Part shown: positions 33,942 to 43,420 of the stretch, in pieces
Position numbering within the stretch: the first letter of the stretch is position 1
How the letters are laid out: each line of letters starts with the position of its first letter
Source: Parabacteroides sp.
GTDB lineage: Bacteria > Bacteroidota > Bacteroidia > Bacteroidales > Tannerellaceae
DNA: 64,000 nucleotides
Assembly: GCA_022775005.1 (NCBI GenBank)
Contig: JALFJR010000035.1
Coordinates: 1 to 64,000, forward strand
Reading direction: 5' to 3'
Program-made: the position numbers and the translations under genes
Notes under the pieces: generated by a model
The model's input: only the letters and a program-made list of their open reading frames with translations
Databases searched by the model: none
Told to the model about the DNA's origin: nothing

Positions 33942-35006
33942 ATGGCAACTCAGAAAGTAGTAATATGTAAAGCGTTGAGGGATGAATTGCAAGCGTTCCT
34001 CAGCGCTTTGTCATACGATAAGCTGTTTATCTTGACCGATGAGAACACCTATCGGCAATGTCTCCCGTTACTCGCGGGAGTAGCGGCTTTGCAGGAGGCG
34101 CCGGTCATCCAGACAGCGGCAGGTGATACCCATAAGGGGTTGGAATATTTAGCGAAGATCTGGGAGCGACTCTCCAACGAGGGTGCGACTCGGCATTCGC
34201 TGTTGGTCAATTTAGGCGGTGGCATGGTGACCGATATGGGCGGCTTCGCCGGTGCGACCTTCAAGCGAGGCATCCGCACGATCAATATCCCGACTACGTT
34301 GATGGCCTCGGTGGATGCGGCGGTAGGCGGCAAGACCGGTATCAATTTCAATGGGTTGAAGAATGAGATCGGCTCGTTCTATCCCCCGCTGTGTGTCTTC
34401 ATTGACTGTGAGTTCCTGCGCACGCTGGATCGAGACAATATCCTTTCCGGCTATGCGGAGATGATCAAGCATGGCTTGATTAGTTCGATGGAGAACTATA
34501 CCTCTGTGATGCTTTATGACATAGACACGATGAATTACAGCTATCTGAATCAGTTAGTAGAGCAATCGGTGGCGGTCAAGGAGCGTATCGTGGAGGAGGA
34601 TCCGAAGGAGCAAGGCATCCGTAAGGCACTGAACTTCGGCCATACGATCGGCCATGCGTATGAGAGCCTTTCTTTTATCAAGGAGCGTCCGATCTTGCAT
34701 GGTCATGCGGTGGCGGCTGGTATTGTCAGTGAGTTGTATCTCTCGCATGTGATGTGCGGCTTCCCGATGGAGAAAGTGCGTCAGGTGGTCTATTATATAA
34801 AGGAGTATTACCCGGCGTTTGGCTTTGACTGCACGGATTACGAGCGGTTGTATGAGCTGATGACCCACGATAAGAAGAACGAGGGTGGTGTGATCAACTT
34901 CACGCTGTTGGCGCAAGTGGGGGATGTGCGCATCAATCAACAAGTCACGAAAGCACGCATTCTCGAATCCCTCGATTTCTATCGGGAGAGCATGGGTATG
35001 CAGTAA
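33942..35006 (+). CDS. aroB: 3-dehydroquinate synthase
   Basis: Second step of the shikimate pathway: DAHP to 3-dehydroquinate, NAD- and zinc-dependent; 354 aa. Seen: NLGGGMVTDMGGFAGATFKR, IPTTLMASVDAAVGGKTGIN, the zinc/active-site region YAEMIKHGLI, ALNFGHTIGHAYE and LHGHAVAAG. Complete and canonical. The following convergent gene pair is separated by a hairpin. Confidence 0.95.
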   Translation: MATQKVVICKALRDELQAFLSALSYDKLFILTDENTYRQCLPLLAGVAALQEAPVIQTAAGDTHKGLEYLAKIWERLSNEGATRHSLLVNLGGGMVTDMGGFAGATFKRGIRTINIPTTLMASVDAAVGGKTGINFNGLKNEIGSFYPPLCVFIDCEFLRTLDRDNILSGYAEMIKHGLISSMENYTSVMLYDIDTMNYSYLNQLVEQSVAVKERIVEEDPKEQGIRKALNFGHTIGHAYESLSFIKERPILHGHAVAAGIVSELYLSHVMCGFPMEKVRQVVYYIKEYYPAFGFDCTDYERLYELMTHDKKNEGGVINFTLLAQVGDVRINQQVTKARILESLDFYRESMGMQ

Positions 35007-35032
35007 GTGGCATGATTTACAAAGCGATACAG

Positions 35033-35062
35033 AAGCCCATACGAATGGTCGTGTGGGCTTTG
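35033..35062. terminator. Bidirectional-type hairpin between aroB and ispF
   Basis: AAGCCCATACGA / TCGTGTGGGCTT, 12-bp arms with one mismatch, 4-nt loop, followed by TGTTATT on the plus strand; lies exactly between the two convergent stops. Confidence 0.65.
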
Positions 35063-35539
35063 TTATTGCTGGATCAGCACGGTGGCATAGGCACTGATGC
35101 CCTCTTGCCGACCGGTGAAGCCCAACTTCTCGGTGGTGGTGGCCTTGATGGAGATGTCGTTGGGATCTACACCCATCACTTCGGCCAAGACCGTTTTCAT
35201 TTGCGGGATATGGGGATTCAGCTTGGGATGCTCCGCACAGACCGTGGCGTCGATATTGCCCAACTCATAACCCGCCTCACGAATCAAGGCCATCGTCTTA
35301 CGCAAGAGAATCTTGCTGTCGATGTTCTCATATTCGCCGGCGGTATCTGGGAAATGGTAACCAATATCTCGTAGATTGGCTGCTCCCAATAGGGCATCGC
35401 AAATGGCATGGATCAATACATCGGCATCGCTGTGGCCTAACAGCCCTAACGTATGCTCAATGCGAATACCCCCCAACCAAAGTGCCCGATTGGGCACCAA
35501 GGCATGTACATCATAGCCAAATCCTACCCGAATCTTCAT
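35063..35539 (-). CDS. ispF: 2-C-methyl-D-erythritol 2,4-cyclodiphosphate synthase
   Basis: MEP isoprenoid pathway enzyme, 158 aa, trimeric and zinc-dependent. Seen: metal ligands in [42 protein letters not shown] and the C-terminal [18 protein letters not shown]. It is 6 bp downstream of porV on the same strand, so is probably read from the porU-porV transcript. Confidence 0.96.
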   Translation of the reverse strand: MKIRVGFGYDVHALVPNRALWLGGIRIEHTLGLLGHSDADVLIHAICDALLGAANLRDIGYHFPDTAGEYENIDSKILLRKTMALIREAGYELGNIDATVCAEHPKLNPHIPQMKTVLAEVMGVDPNDISIKATTTEKLGFTGRQEGISAYATVLIQQ

Positions 35540-35545
35540 CGCTTT

Positions 35546-36751
35546 TTATCTGAAAAGGTTACGAATACCGTCCATGTCGAACGAGAGGGAGAAGCGCAAG
35601 GTCTGATCCAACGGGTTACTCTGCACCGTACTGATCAGGTAAGCGGCATCCAACTGGAAGACACTCATACGGAAACCGGCACCCACAGAGAAGTACTGCC
35701 GGTTACCCTGGTACTTATTCTCATAGTAATAACCGCCACGCACGAAGAACTGCTCGTTGTAGTTATACTCCATACCGATAGAGGCCATAATCTCCTCTAA
35801 CTCTCCTTTAAAGCCGTTGGGTGAATCGCCAAAGGACTTGAAGATACCGGTAATGGGCGACATGTTGTTGTATTCCTCGTATTTCTGGTTATACTCCTCG
35901 ATCTCCTCAGCTGTAGAACCGGTCTGGATAGGAGCGGTCGGCACTAAATACTTGCTCAAATCGACATAGAGCGCAATCTGGTTGTAATCGTCTAACGGAT
36001 AGAGCAAACCGGTTCCTAACGATAGCTTCGTCGGGAGGAATTGGTTGGTATTGCCACCATCGTAAGAGACCTTCGTACCGATGTTGGAGATGTTGAAACC
36101 AAAGCTCCACAACGCCTCGCTCTGGCCTAAAATCACGTATTTCTCCAAATAACCGGCAATATCAGCGGCAAAGGCATTGTCGGGCACCATGTCATCATCT
36201 GCCGAAGCGCCCATATCGGAGCGGATGAAACGCAAAGCGACCGCCATGGAGTAGGCTTCCGAGAGCTTACGGCTGTAGCTGACATCAACGGCCATCTCGT
36301 AAGGGTTGAGTGTCAGCACACTTCCTTGTCCCATGTCTTGCCGCTCTGCGACCTCGCCCAAGGTGAAGTAGCGCACGGAAGCACCGATCGCCTGCATATC
36401 AGACTGTCCTAATTTGTAGTAACCGGAAAGGTTGACCAACGCCACATCGTTCACCAACTTACGCAACCACGGTGTATAGGAGAGCGAGACACCCGCCTTG
36501 CTAAAGGCAAAGGCATACTTTGCCGGGTTCCAGTATTGGGAGTTCACGTCAGGTGTAGAGGCCACACCATTATCACCCATACCACCACTGCGTGCATCGG
36601 GAGCGATGGAGAGGGCAGGGATAGCCGTATTAATCGGGGCAAAGGTATGTTTCGTATCGTCCGCTCCGCCCTGAGCATAGAGCGAGGTGAAAGCGGTCAG
36701 CAAACAGCCGATCACCGCTAACAGACAGGTTCTTACTATTTTTCTCATCAT
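35546..36751 (-). CDS. porV: Type IX secretion system outer-membrane shuttle PorV
   Basis: Outer-membrane beta-barrel (FadL-like) that carries T9SS cargo to the PorU sortase; 401 aa. Start at 36751 or the adjacent ATG at 36748; the signal peptide IVRTCLLAVIGCLLTAFTSL ends at YAQ. Family hallmarks: APDARSGGMGDNGVASTPDV, NSQYWNPAKYAFAFSKAGVS and the C-terminal VGAGFRMSVFQLDAAYLIS. It follows porU by 79 bp and overlaps in function with it; ispF comes next. Confidence 0.93.
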   Translation of the reverse strand: MMRKIVRTCLLAVIGCLLTAFTSLYAQGGADDTKHTFAPINTAIPALSIAPDARSGGMGDNGVASTPDVNSQYWNPAKYAFAFSKAGVSLSYTPWLRKLVNDVALVNLSGYYKLGQSDMQAIGASVRYFTLGEVAERQDMGQGSVLTLNPYEMAVDVSYSRKLSEAYSMAVALRFIRSDMGASADDDMVPDNAFAADIAGYLEKYVILGQSEALWSFGFNISNIGTKVSYDGGNTNQFLPTKLSLGTGLLYPLDDYNQIALYVDLSKYLVPTAPIQTGSTAEEIEEYNQKYEEYNNMSPITGIFKSFGDSPNGFKGELEEIMASIGMEYNYNEQFFVRGGYYYENKYQGNRQYFSVGAGFRMSVFQLDAAYLISTVQSNPLDQTLRFSLSFDMDGIRNLFR

Positions 36752-36830
36752 GATTCTATTCGCTTCATTCATATTCTCGCTGATGCCTAATGGACATCTA
36801 CGCTTTTTTATAAACTACGGACAAGCCGCT

Positions 36831-39800
36831 TTATTGTGCCAAGATAATCAATTTATTCGCCTTCGTCACCTCCTTGGAGCTGTTGCAACGAATCGCTGCC
36901 CGGTAGAGATAGACACCCGGACGCAGGCGACGCCCGCCATTGTCGCATAGATTCCACGTCACCACGTAGGCCTTGAACAGTTCGGAAGAGCCCTGTTTCG
37001 TCGTGCTCCACAAGAGTTTACCGGTCATGTCATACACGAAAATCGTTACCTCCAAGTTGCTCTCCGGACGGTTATGCGCCAAGCTGAACTCCACCTGTGC
37101 CCGTGCGGGATTGGGTGTGGCATAGAGATCGATCAGATTGGGTTTCAACCCTTCTACTACCTCAAAAGTGAAGGTGTAGGTGGTGGAGTTGTTCAGGATG
37201 TCCCACACTTTGAACTCAGCCGTATGTGTACCCGGTGAGAGCTGTGGAATAGAGAACTGCACCAAGCCCTCTCCTTCCACATCGCTTACCAACGCATAGT
37301 AGCCATTCAGGTTATAGCTGCGAGAGGGCAGGTTGTCGATCGTCAACATGATGTCGTGTCCAATGCTGCTGCCCGTGATATTGACACCACTCTGATCCCA
37401 TAAACGTGCCACAAAATAGGGCGTCGCATTGACCTGTCCACCAACTACAAAGGTCGTATCGTTCAGGTAGAGCTGTCGAATCACCGGACCTATCGTATCT
37501 TGTTCAGCGACCTCTGCCGTACCGCCCACTTGGCAGTTTTGGAAAGCCCCTTGTGCCTCTCGGCTATCCTCCGCGAAGGCATAAAGGCTCATCTTTCCCA
37601 TGCGGTTGGAATAGGAGATGTCTTTCGGTACCGTGAAGCTGAATTGGAATTTGCCGTTGGTCACGGTGCCTTGCCCGATATAGAGTGTATTGGGATAATC
37701 CGGGTAGCGGAAATAGACCTTCTCGCCATTCACCGTATTGTTGCCCAACGTGGTGATGGTGTCTTGGCTATCCATGACTGTTGCCTGTAACTGTCCGGAG
37801 AAGTCGGCAGCCACTTGCGCATCCGGCGTTCGGATCTCTCCGGCTACGGTAATCTGTTGCAGCGCTTGGAACTTGATCGGCCCGTCCTCCACCGAAGCTC
37901 CATTGATGGTTGTTACTTTCACTTGATAGTCAGGAATCGCCATCTTCAAGGCGGGATCGCCGATCAAGATAAAGTTCAGTTTGTTGACACCGGTCAATGC
38001 GCATTTCGTCTCCATCATGGCCTCACCCAAGGAACGGTATTCACCATCCGCCTTAGGGGTGAATAGGTATTGATAAAGCCGTTGATTCAGAGCGGCATTG
38101 CCACTCGACTCTACCGTACGGGTCGTGGTAAACAGGGCGATACCGCCACTGGTCGGGTTTAAGAAGACCGACTCTCCTGCAGAGGTGGTCACCGCATCGA
38201 AACGGGTAAAGTCGCAAGTCGCTGTCACCCAGACGGGCAGACGGGTATAGGTGGATTGCTCAATATCGTTCTGCGTCCAAACATGCTCATCTGCCCAAGA
38301 GACGGTGTTGCCGTGACCGGTATAGTTGATCAAAAGCTGTCCGCTCTTCAATAGGCTCGCAATCTTCTCATGCACATCGGGATAACCGCCTGTGTTACTC
38401 CGTTTATAGGTATCGAAATAGACCTTGTTGGTTAAGATGGCCGGACAATTGGTTTCGATGTATTGCGCCAAGACCTCCGCTTGTTCCGCATGGCGCGTAG
38501 TGTAAGAATCGGCATTGCTACCATCATCCGCCACAAAAGTCATGTTGTTTTTCCAACTACCACTTGCGCCGTTCATGTAGCCAATCACCTTATCAACCAT
38601 CTGCGTGGCCTCCGTGACGGTACGGACGGGAAAACGTCCCACGCCAATTCGCATCTTATCCGTAGAAAGATTGGTGCCCGACGCATCGTCCAAAAAACCG
38701 AAATAGTCGTCTGTCGCAAACGAATAGGAATAGGAGGAGAACTCAATCAGTGACTCCTGCGACTGGAAGGTGAGCAACATGTTATTCAAAGAGATATTCT
38801 TCACCTCGCTACACGAGCCCCGGTTGTCGAAAATGCCATCGCCAAAAAGCAACAGATAGCGGGGTGGATTGCCCTGTGTTTGGCTTCGATCGTAGAACAT
38901 CTTCATGAAACGACGATAGGCTGTCGCGTCCGGCGTGCCGCTGGAGAACTCATTATACACCGCCTCGGGATTTACCACCTGCACGGTCAAGCCATCTTGC
39001 GTGCGATGGGCCTCTGCCAACCGTTCCGCCTGAACCGTCAAATCCTTAGGAGCCAAAATGATCATGTCTTGTTGGTCCAAACCATGCAGATCTTGGTTGG
39101 CTACCTCACCGATCACAGTGGGCGAGGTAAAGTTGCGATTGGGTTGTACGACAGCAAACTCCCGCAAACTGCCTGCGGAGATGGAGAAGCTAAGGATCGT
39201 ACCCTCCAAGGTGGTCTCCATCTGTTTGACCTGATTGGGATCGGTCACATCAAAGACCAGCGTCTGCGCATCCGCCCCCTCAATCAAGAAACGAGAGACA
39301 TTGCCGATAGAGGCGACACTGCGGAAAAGGGTGAAGGCACCGCTGTTTTGCAACGCCCGCTCATATTGCAACCGGATGTAATCCAAGCGCACATGGGTAT
39401 GCGAGGCAGAGCTGTAAGAGACTACAAAACTGTTCTGTTCCTGCTTTTCGCCCTCCCACAAGGCCGTGCCGATCCGACTGGCTGCCGCTACATAGGAACT
39501 GGTGGTGGAGGGAAGAGTCAAGCTCAACAAATTGGAGTTGTTCACACTCAAGGTAGCCTGTCCGCTACCAGAGGAAACTTTGGAGATGAAACGCATCGTC
39601 ACCTTGGCATCGCCATTGGTGATGCCTGGCAGGGAGGAGAAGGTAGTGATGGTGCGAGGAGTCGCCCCACTGAAGTCCTCACCAAACAACTCTCTACCCG
39701 ATTGGGTCAGCGAAACTAACTCCTGCTCATGCAACAGATGCTCATCGAAGGTGGTCAAGCGGACGGTAGCTCCCTCCACGGTCGGTTGTGTGGTCATCTC

Positions 39801-40226
39801 TGCTGTCTCCGTCGCATCCGTTAGGAAATAATAGCCAGCTGTCGCATAGGGATTTCGGGTATGTGTAAAAAGCGCTTCACTGCGGTCGTAGCTCCACTGT
39901 ATCGCTCCTTGGGCATAGAACAACAGGTAGTCGTTGCCTCGCCAAACCGGGGTGGCTGGCAGGTCGTCGGTGTAGGGTTGACTGAAATCCTCGGCCAACA
40001 TGGCTCCTCCGTAGCCATGCACTGAAACCTTCGTCGGATCGCTAAAACCCATCGCCTGTAGCTCCGCATGGGTCAGCTTGTAGATGCCGGTTTGATCCAC
40101 CTTCACCTTGACCCATTTGCCCTCCGCCAATGCAGAGTGTTCCGCATAACGAGCTGTTTGCGCTCCTAAGCGCATACTCAGGAGCGACAAGATACATACG
40201 ATAATAATCCCTATCTCTTTTCTCAT
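36831..40226 (-). CDS. porU: Type IX secretion system sortase PorU
   Basis: C25 (gingipain-like) cysteine protease that removes the C-terminal sorting domain of T9SS cargo and attaches it to anionic LPS; 1,131 aa. Signal peptide: IGIIIVCILSLLSMRLGA before QTARYAEHS. The catalytic histidine is in LLINYTGHGNTVSWADEHVW and the cysteine in VWVTATCDFTRFD. The C-terminal 90 residues (from LIDLYATPNPARAQVEFSLA, with YDMTGKLLWS and LRPGVYLYRAAI) resemble a FlgD/CTD-like Ig fold. Its start overlaps the stop of the upstream FAH-family gene by 4 bp (ATGA type). Confidence 0.95.
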   Translation of the reverse strand: MRKEIGIIIVCILSLLSMRLGAQTARYAEHSALAEGKWVKVKVDQTGIYKLTHAELQAMGFSDPTKVSVHGYGGAMLAEDFSQPYTDDLPATPVWRGNDYLLFYAQGAIQWSYDRSEALFTHTRNPYATAGYYFLTDATETAEMTTQPTVEGATVRLTTFDEHLLHEQELVSLTQSGRELFGEDFSGATPRTITTFSSLPGITNGDAKVTMRFISKVSSGSGQATLSVNNSNLLSLTLPSTTSSYVAAASRIGTALWEGEKQEQNSFVVSYSSASHTHVRLDYIRLQYERALQNSGAFTLFRSVASIGNVSRFLIEGADAQTLVFDVTDPNQVKQMETTLEGTILSFSISAGSLREFAVVQPNRNFTSPTVIGEVANQDLHGLDQQDMIILAPKDLTVQAERLAEAHRTQDGLTVQVVNPEAVYNEFSSGTPDATAYRRFMKMFYDRSQTQGNPPRYLLLFGDGIFDNRGSCSEVKNISLNNMLLTFQSQESLIEFSSYSYSFATDDYFGFLDDASGTNLSTDKMRIGVGRFPVRTVTEATQMVDKVIGYMNGASGSWKNNMTFVADDGSNADSYTTRHAEQAEVLAQYIETNCPAILTNKVYFDTYKRSNTGGYPDVHEKIASLLKSGQLLINYTGHGNTVSWADEHVWTQNDIEQSTYTRLPVWVTATCDFTRFDAVTTSAGESVFLNPTSGGIALFTTTRTVESSGNAALNQRLYQYLFTPKADGEYRSLGEAMMETKCALTGVNKLNFILIGDPALKMAIPDYQVKVTTINGASVEDGPIKFQALQQITVAGEIRTPDAQVAADFSGQLQATVMDSQDTITTLGNNTVNGEKVYFRYPDYPNTLYIGQGTVTNGKFQFSFTVPKDISYSNRMGKMSLYAFAEDSREAQGAFQNCQVGGTAEVAEQDTIGPVIRQLYLNDTTFVVGGQVNATPYFVARLWDQSGVNITGSSIGHDIMLTIDNLPSRSYNLNGYYALVSDVEGEGLVQFSIPQLSPGTHTAEFKVWDILNNSTTYTFTFEVVEGLKPNLIDLYATPNPARAQVEFSLAHNRPESNLEVTIFVYDMTGKLLWSTTKQGSSELFKAYVVTWNLCDNGGRRLRPGVYLYRAAIRCNSSKEVTKANKLIILAQ

Positions 40227-40837
40227 CTCACATAAAAATCCAGCAACTTCCGGTCGCCGATATACCCTTGCAGGTGATCACCAATCTGTACAGGGCCAAC
40301 GCCAGCAGGTGTGCCCGTATAAATCAAATCGCCCATCTTCAAGGTGAAGAACTGGCTGACGTAGGCGATGATACGATCCACATGGAACAACATGTTCTCG
40401 GTGTTGCCCGCCTGCCGCAGCTCGCCATTGATATCCAAATGGAACGGCAAATGACGGATGTCGCCCACCTCCTCCAACGGAACAAAGGTGCCGACCACCG
40501 CCGAATGATCAAACGATTTACTAATCTCCCAGGGCAAGCCCTTCTCGCGCAATCGGTTTTGCAAATCGCGTGCGGTGAAGTCTATCCCCACCGTCACCTC
40601 ATGGTAATAGCGATGCGCGAACCGCTCGGCGATGTTCTTACCCAACCGATCAATCTTCACGACAATCTCCGTCTCGTGATGCAACTCCTTCGTAAAGTCA
40701 GGAATGAAAAAAGGTTTCCCATCTTTCAGCAACGCCGAATCAGCTTTCATGAAAATAGTCGGTTCCGTCAATGTTAACGTATGATTCAGCTCTTTATTGT
40801 GAGCCGCATAATTCATGCCAACAGCTATAATCTTCAT
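40223..40837 (-). CDS. Fumarylacetoacetate hydrolase (FAH) family protein
   Basis: 204-aa member of the FAH superfamily, which includes hydrolases and oxaloacetate decarboxylases or tautomerases. Seen: the opening IIAVGMNYAAHNKELNH, metal-binding acidic residues in LHHETEIVVKID and VGIDFTARDLQNRLREKG, and IYTGTPAGVGPVQIGD. The substrate is not readable. First gene of the operon with porU (4-bp overlap); this linkage to a secretion gene looks merely transcriptional. Confidence 0.9.
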   Translation of the reverse strand: MKIIAVGMNYAAHNKELNHTLTLTEPTIFMKADSALLKDGKPFFIPDFTKELHHETEIVVKIDRLGKNIAERFAHRYYHEVTVGIDFTARDLQNRLREKGLPWEISKSFDHSAVVGTFVPLEEVGDIRHLPFHLDINGELRQAGNTENMLFHVDRIIAYVSQFFTLKMGDLIYTGTPAGVGPVQIGDHLQGYIGDRKLLDFYVR

Positions 40838-41006
40838 TTTCTATTCGTTTGGTTCATCCTATTTGCCGGCGAATTTACGATTTTTTCGCTTATACAGGGC
40901 GATAGACACCTAAAGTTTGCAACAGGCTCTGTCATTGCTCTCCATAGTGAAGGCTCATACGATTATTTTTCAGTGTGATATGTGTTAAGGATGGCATTAT
41001 ATACGT

Positions 41007-41036
41007 AAAAAAGGAGCGACTCTCGCAAGTCGCCCC
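41007..41036 (-). terminator. Terminator of the EF-G paralogue gene
   Basis: On the minus strand GGGGCGACT / AGTCGCTCC (9-bp arms, one G-U pair), 6-nt loop, then TTTTTT; 24 bp after the stop codon. Confidence 0.85.
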
Positions 41037-41060
41037 CTCAAAATAGTTCAAAACCAAAAA

Positions 41061-43217
41061 TTATTCCTCGCTTTGGGATGCCTCGTATGCCTTCAAGAGC
41101 TTCTCTTGAACATCCGCAGGTACTAACTCGTAGCTTGCGAACTTCATGGTGAAGGAGGCACGTCCACCCGTGATGGAACTCAATGAGGTGGAGTAGTTGG
41201 ACATCTCTTTCAAAGGTACTTTTGCTTGCAGCTTCTCGATACCCTTCTCGCTGCTCATACCCATAATCAATGCACGACGGCCTTGCAAGTCGCTCATGAC
41301 ATCGCCTAAGTAATCTGCCGGAACAGCAACCTCTACGTCATATACTGGCTCCAAGATCTTCGGACCTGCCTCTTTGAAAGCAGTGCTGAACGCATTACGG
41401 CCTGCCAACATGAAGGAGATCTCATTGCTATCTACCGGGTGCATCTTACCGTCATAGACACAAATACGAACGTCACGTGCATAAGAACCGGTCAGCGGAC
41501 CCTGCTCCATACGAGACATGATACCCTTCAAGATAGCTGGTAAGAAACGTGCGTCGATCGCGCCACCTACGATACAGTTGACAAATACCAACTTGCCACC
41601 CCAATCGAGGTCAACCGTCTGTGTGTCGCGAACGTTCATCTTGTACTCTTGGCCACCGAAGCGATAGCTATCTGGAGCGGGCATGCCCTCGTAGTAAGGC
41701 TCGATAATCAAGTGTACCTCACCGAACTGACCTGCACCACCGGATTGTTTCTTGTGGCGATAATCGGCACGAGCTGCCTTCGTGATGGTCTCTCGATAAG
41801 GAATCTTCGGCTCTAAATACTCGATAGGCAATTTATCATTGTTCTCAATACGCCATTTCAACGTACGCAGGTGGAACTCACCCTGGCCAGATACGATGGT
41901 CTGCTTCAACTCCTTAGACTGCTCAATTACCCATGTCGGATCCTCCTCGCGCATACGCATCAAAATTTCCATCATCTTCTCAGCATCAGCCTCATTCTGT
42001 GGCTTGATCGCCCGACGGAACTTCGGATCCGGATATTTGATGAAGTCAAAACGATAGTCACAACCCTTGCCATTCAACGTGTTGCCACGACGCACATCTT
42101 TCAACTTCACGGTGGCGCCAATATCACCAGCTACCATCTCCGTCACCGGAATTCGGTTCTGTCCGGCCATAGAGAAGATCTGTGCGATACGCTCCTTCGA
42201 GCCTCTATCGGCATTCGTCAAGTCATCGCCCTCTTTCACTTTTCCTGATATCACCTTGAAATAGGAAACTTGGCCAATATGTGGCTCTACGGTAGTCTTG
42301 AAGAAAAAGAGACTGGTCGGACCCTCTGAATCCGGTGTAACCTCCACACCCTCAGTAGTGATCAGACGAGGCATCTTATCGGTGCAAGGCACTACATTGC
42401 CCAAGAACTCCAATGTACGGCGTACGCACATATCACGACCGGCGCAAACACAGAATACGGGGAACATGCCGCGTGTTACCAAGCCTGCACGGATACCTGC
42501 ACGCATATCGTCCTCACTCAAAGCGCCCTCCTCGAAGAAACGCTCCATCAAAACGTCATCATGCTCAGCGGCTGACTCTACCAATGCCTGATGCAACTCC
42601 ATCGCCTTGTCCATCTCCTCAGCGGGAATCTCCAATACGTCGGGCACACCGCCTTCGGGTTTCCAACGATACATCTTCATTTTCAACACATCCACAACGG
42701 CATTGAATGAGCTACCGCAAGTAATCGGATATTGAATAGGCACGATCTTGCTGCCCCAGCGATCTCTCAGCTGAGCGATTGTACCCTCATAATCAGCCTT
42801 GTCGTTATCCAGCTGGTTGACCACAAAGATTACTGGTTTGTGGAACTGCTCCGTATAGCGGAACTGGTTGACGGTACCTACCTCAACACCATACTGAGCA
42901 TTCAGGACCATTAACGCTGTGTCCGTCACGTTCAATGCGGAAACTGCACCTCCGACAAAGTCATCAGATCCCGGACAGTCAATGAAATTCAGCTTACGAT
43001 CTTGCCATTCTACGCTGAAAACAGTTGAGAATACAGAGTATCCATACTCCTTCTCAACGGGGAAATAATCGCAGACAGTATTTCCTGCTTCCACTGTTCC
43101 GCGACGTTTTATCACTCCACCCTCGTAAAGCATCGCTTCTGCGAGAGTGGTTTTTCCACTGCCAGAACTTCCCAGAATTGAGATGTTCTTGATTTCGTTA
43201 GTTTGATAAACTTTCAT
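41061..43217 (-). CDS. fusA2: Elongation factor G paralogue (EF-G2-like)
   Basis: 718-aa translational GTPase-family protein with the domain order of EF-G. The P-loop GSSGSGKTT (residues 16-24) is present, but two GTPase motifs deviate: switch II reads DCPGSDDF (80-87), with serine 84 where EF-G has the catalytic histidine of DTPGHVDF, and the NKxD motif reads NQLD (134-137). Domain IV and V parts are intact (GGAGQFGEVHLIIEP, VNCIVGGAIDARFLPAI). A Bacteroides thetaiotaomicron paralogue, EF-G2, supports translation without GTP hydrolysis and matters under starvation; orthology with it is likely but inferred. Single gene with its own terminator. Confidence 0.85.
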   Translation of the reverse strand: MKVYQTNEIKNISILGSSGSGKTTLAEAMLYEGGVIKRRGTVEAGNTVCDYFPVEKEYGYSVFSTVFSVEWQDRKLNFIDCPGSDDFVGGAVSALNVTDTALMVLNAQYGVEVGTVNQFRYTEQFHKPVIFVVNQLDNDKADYEGTIAQLRDRWGSKIVPIQYPITCGSSFNAVVDVLKMKMYRWKPEGGVPDVLEIPAEEMDKAMELHQALVESAAEHDDVLMERFFEEGALSEDDMRAGIRAGLVTRGMFPVFCVCAGRDMCVRRTLEFLGNVVPCTDKMPRLITTEGVEVTPDSEGPTSLFFFKTTVEPHIGQVSYFKVISGKVKEGDDLTNADRGSKERIAQIFSMAGQNRIPVTEMVAGDIGATVKLKDVRRGNTLNGKGCDYRFDFIKYPDPKFRRAIKPQNEADAEKMMEILMRMREEDPTWVIEQSKELKQTIVSGQGEFHLRTLKWRIENNDKLPIEYLEPKIPYRETITKAARADYRHKKQSGGAGQFGEVHLIIEPYYEGMPAPDSYRFGGQEYKMNVRDTQTVDLDWGGKLVFVNCIVGGAIDARFLPAILKGIMSRMEQGPLTGSYARDVRICVYDGKMHPVDSNEISFMLAGRNAFSTAFKEAGPKILEPVYDVEVAVPADYLGDVMSDLQGRRALIMGMSSEKGIEKLQAKVPLKEMSNYSTSLSSITGGRASFTMKFASYELVPADVQEKLLKAYEASQSEE

Positions 43218-43384
43218 GATATCAGGTATTTGTTTAGTTTGATAATCGTGTTAATTCTGTATGATTGATGATCACGGGGCGCAAATTAGCCATTGTTAGC
43301 GACATAACCAATTTTTCGTATCATGTTTGAGAACAATGTTATGCAACAGCCTTCTTGGTTTGCCTTAAATTCGCCGAATATCTC

Positions 43385-43392
43385 TACCTTTG
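43385..43392 (+). promoter_or_regulatory. -7 element of hemW
   Basis: TACCTTTG, 29 bp before the hemW ATG; TTTG at 43359-43362 lies 22 bp upstream of it, slightly far for a -33 box. Confidence 0.5.
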
Positions 43393-43420
43393 CGTATGAA
43401 TATAAATAGGTCTTTACGAA

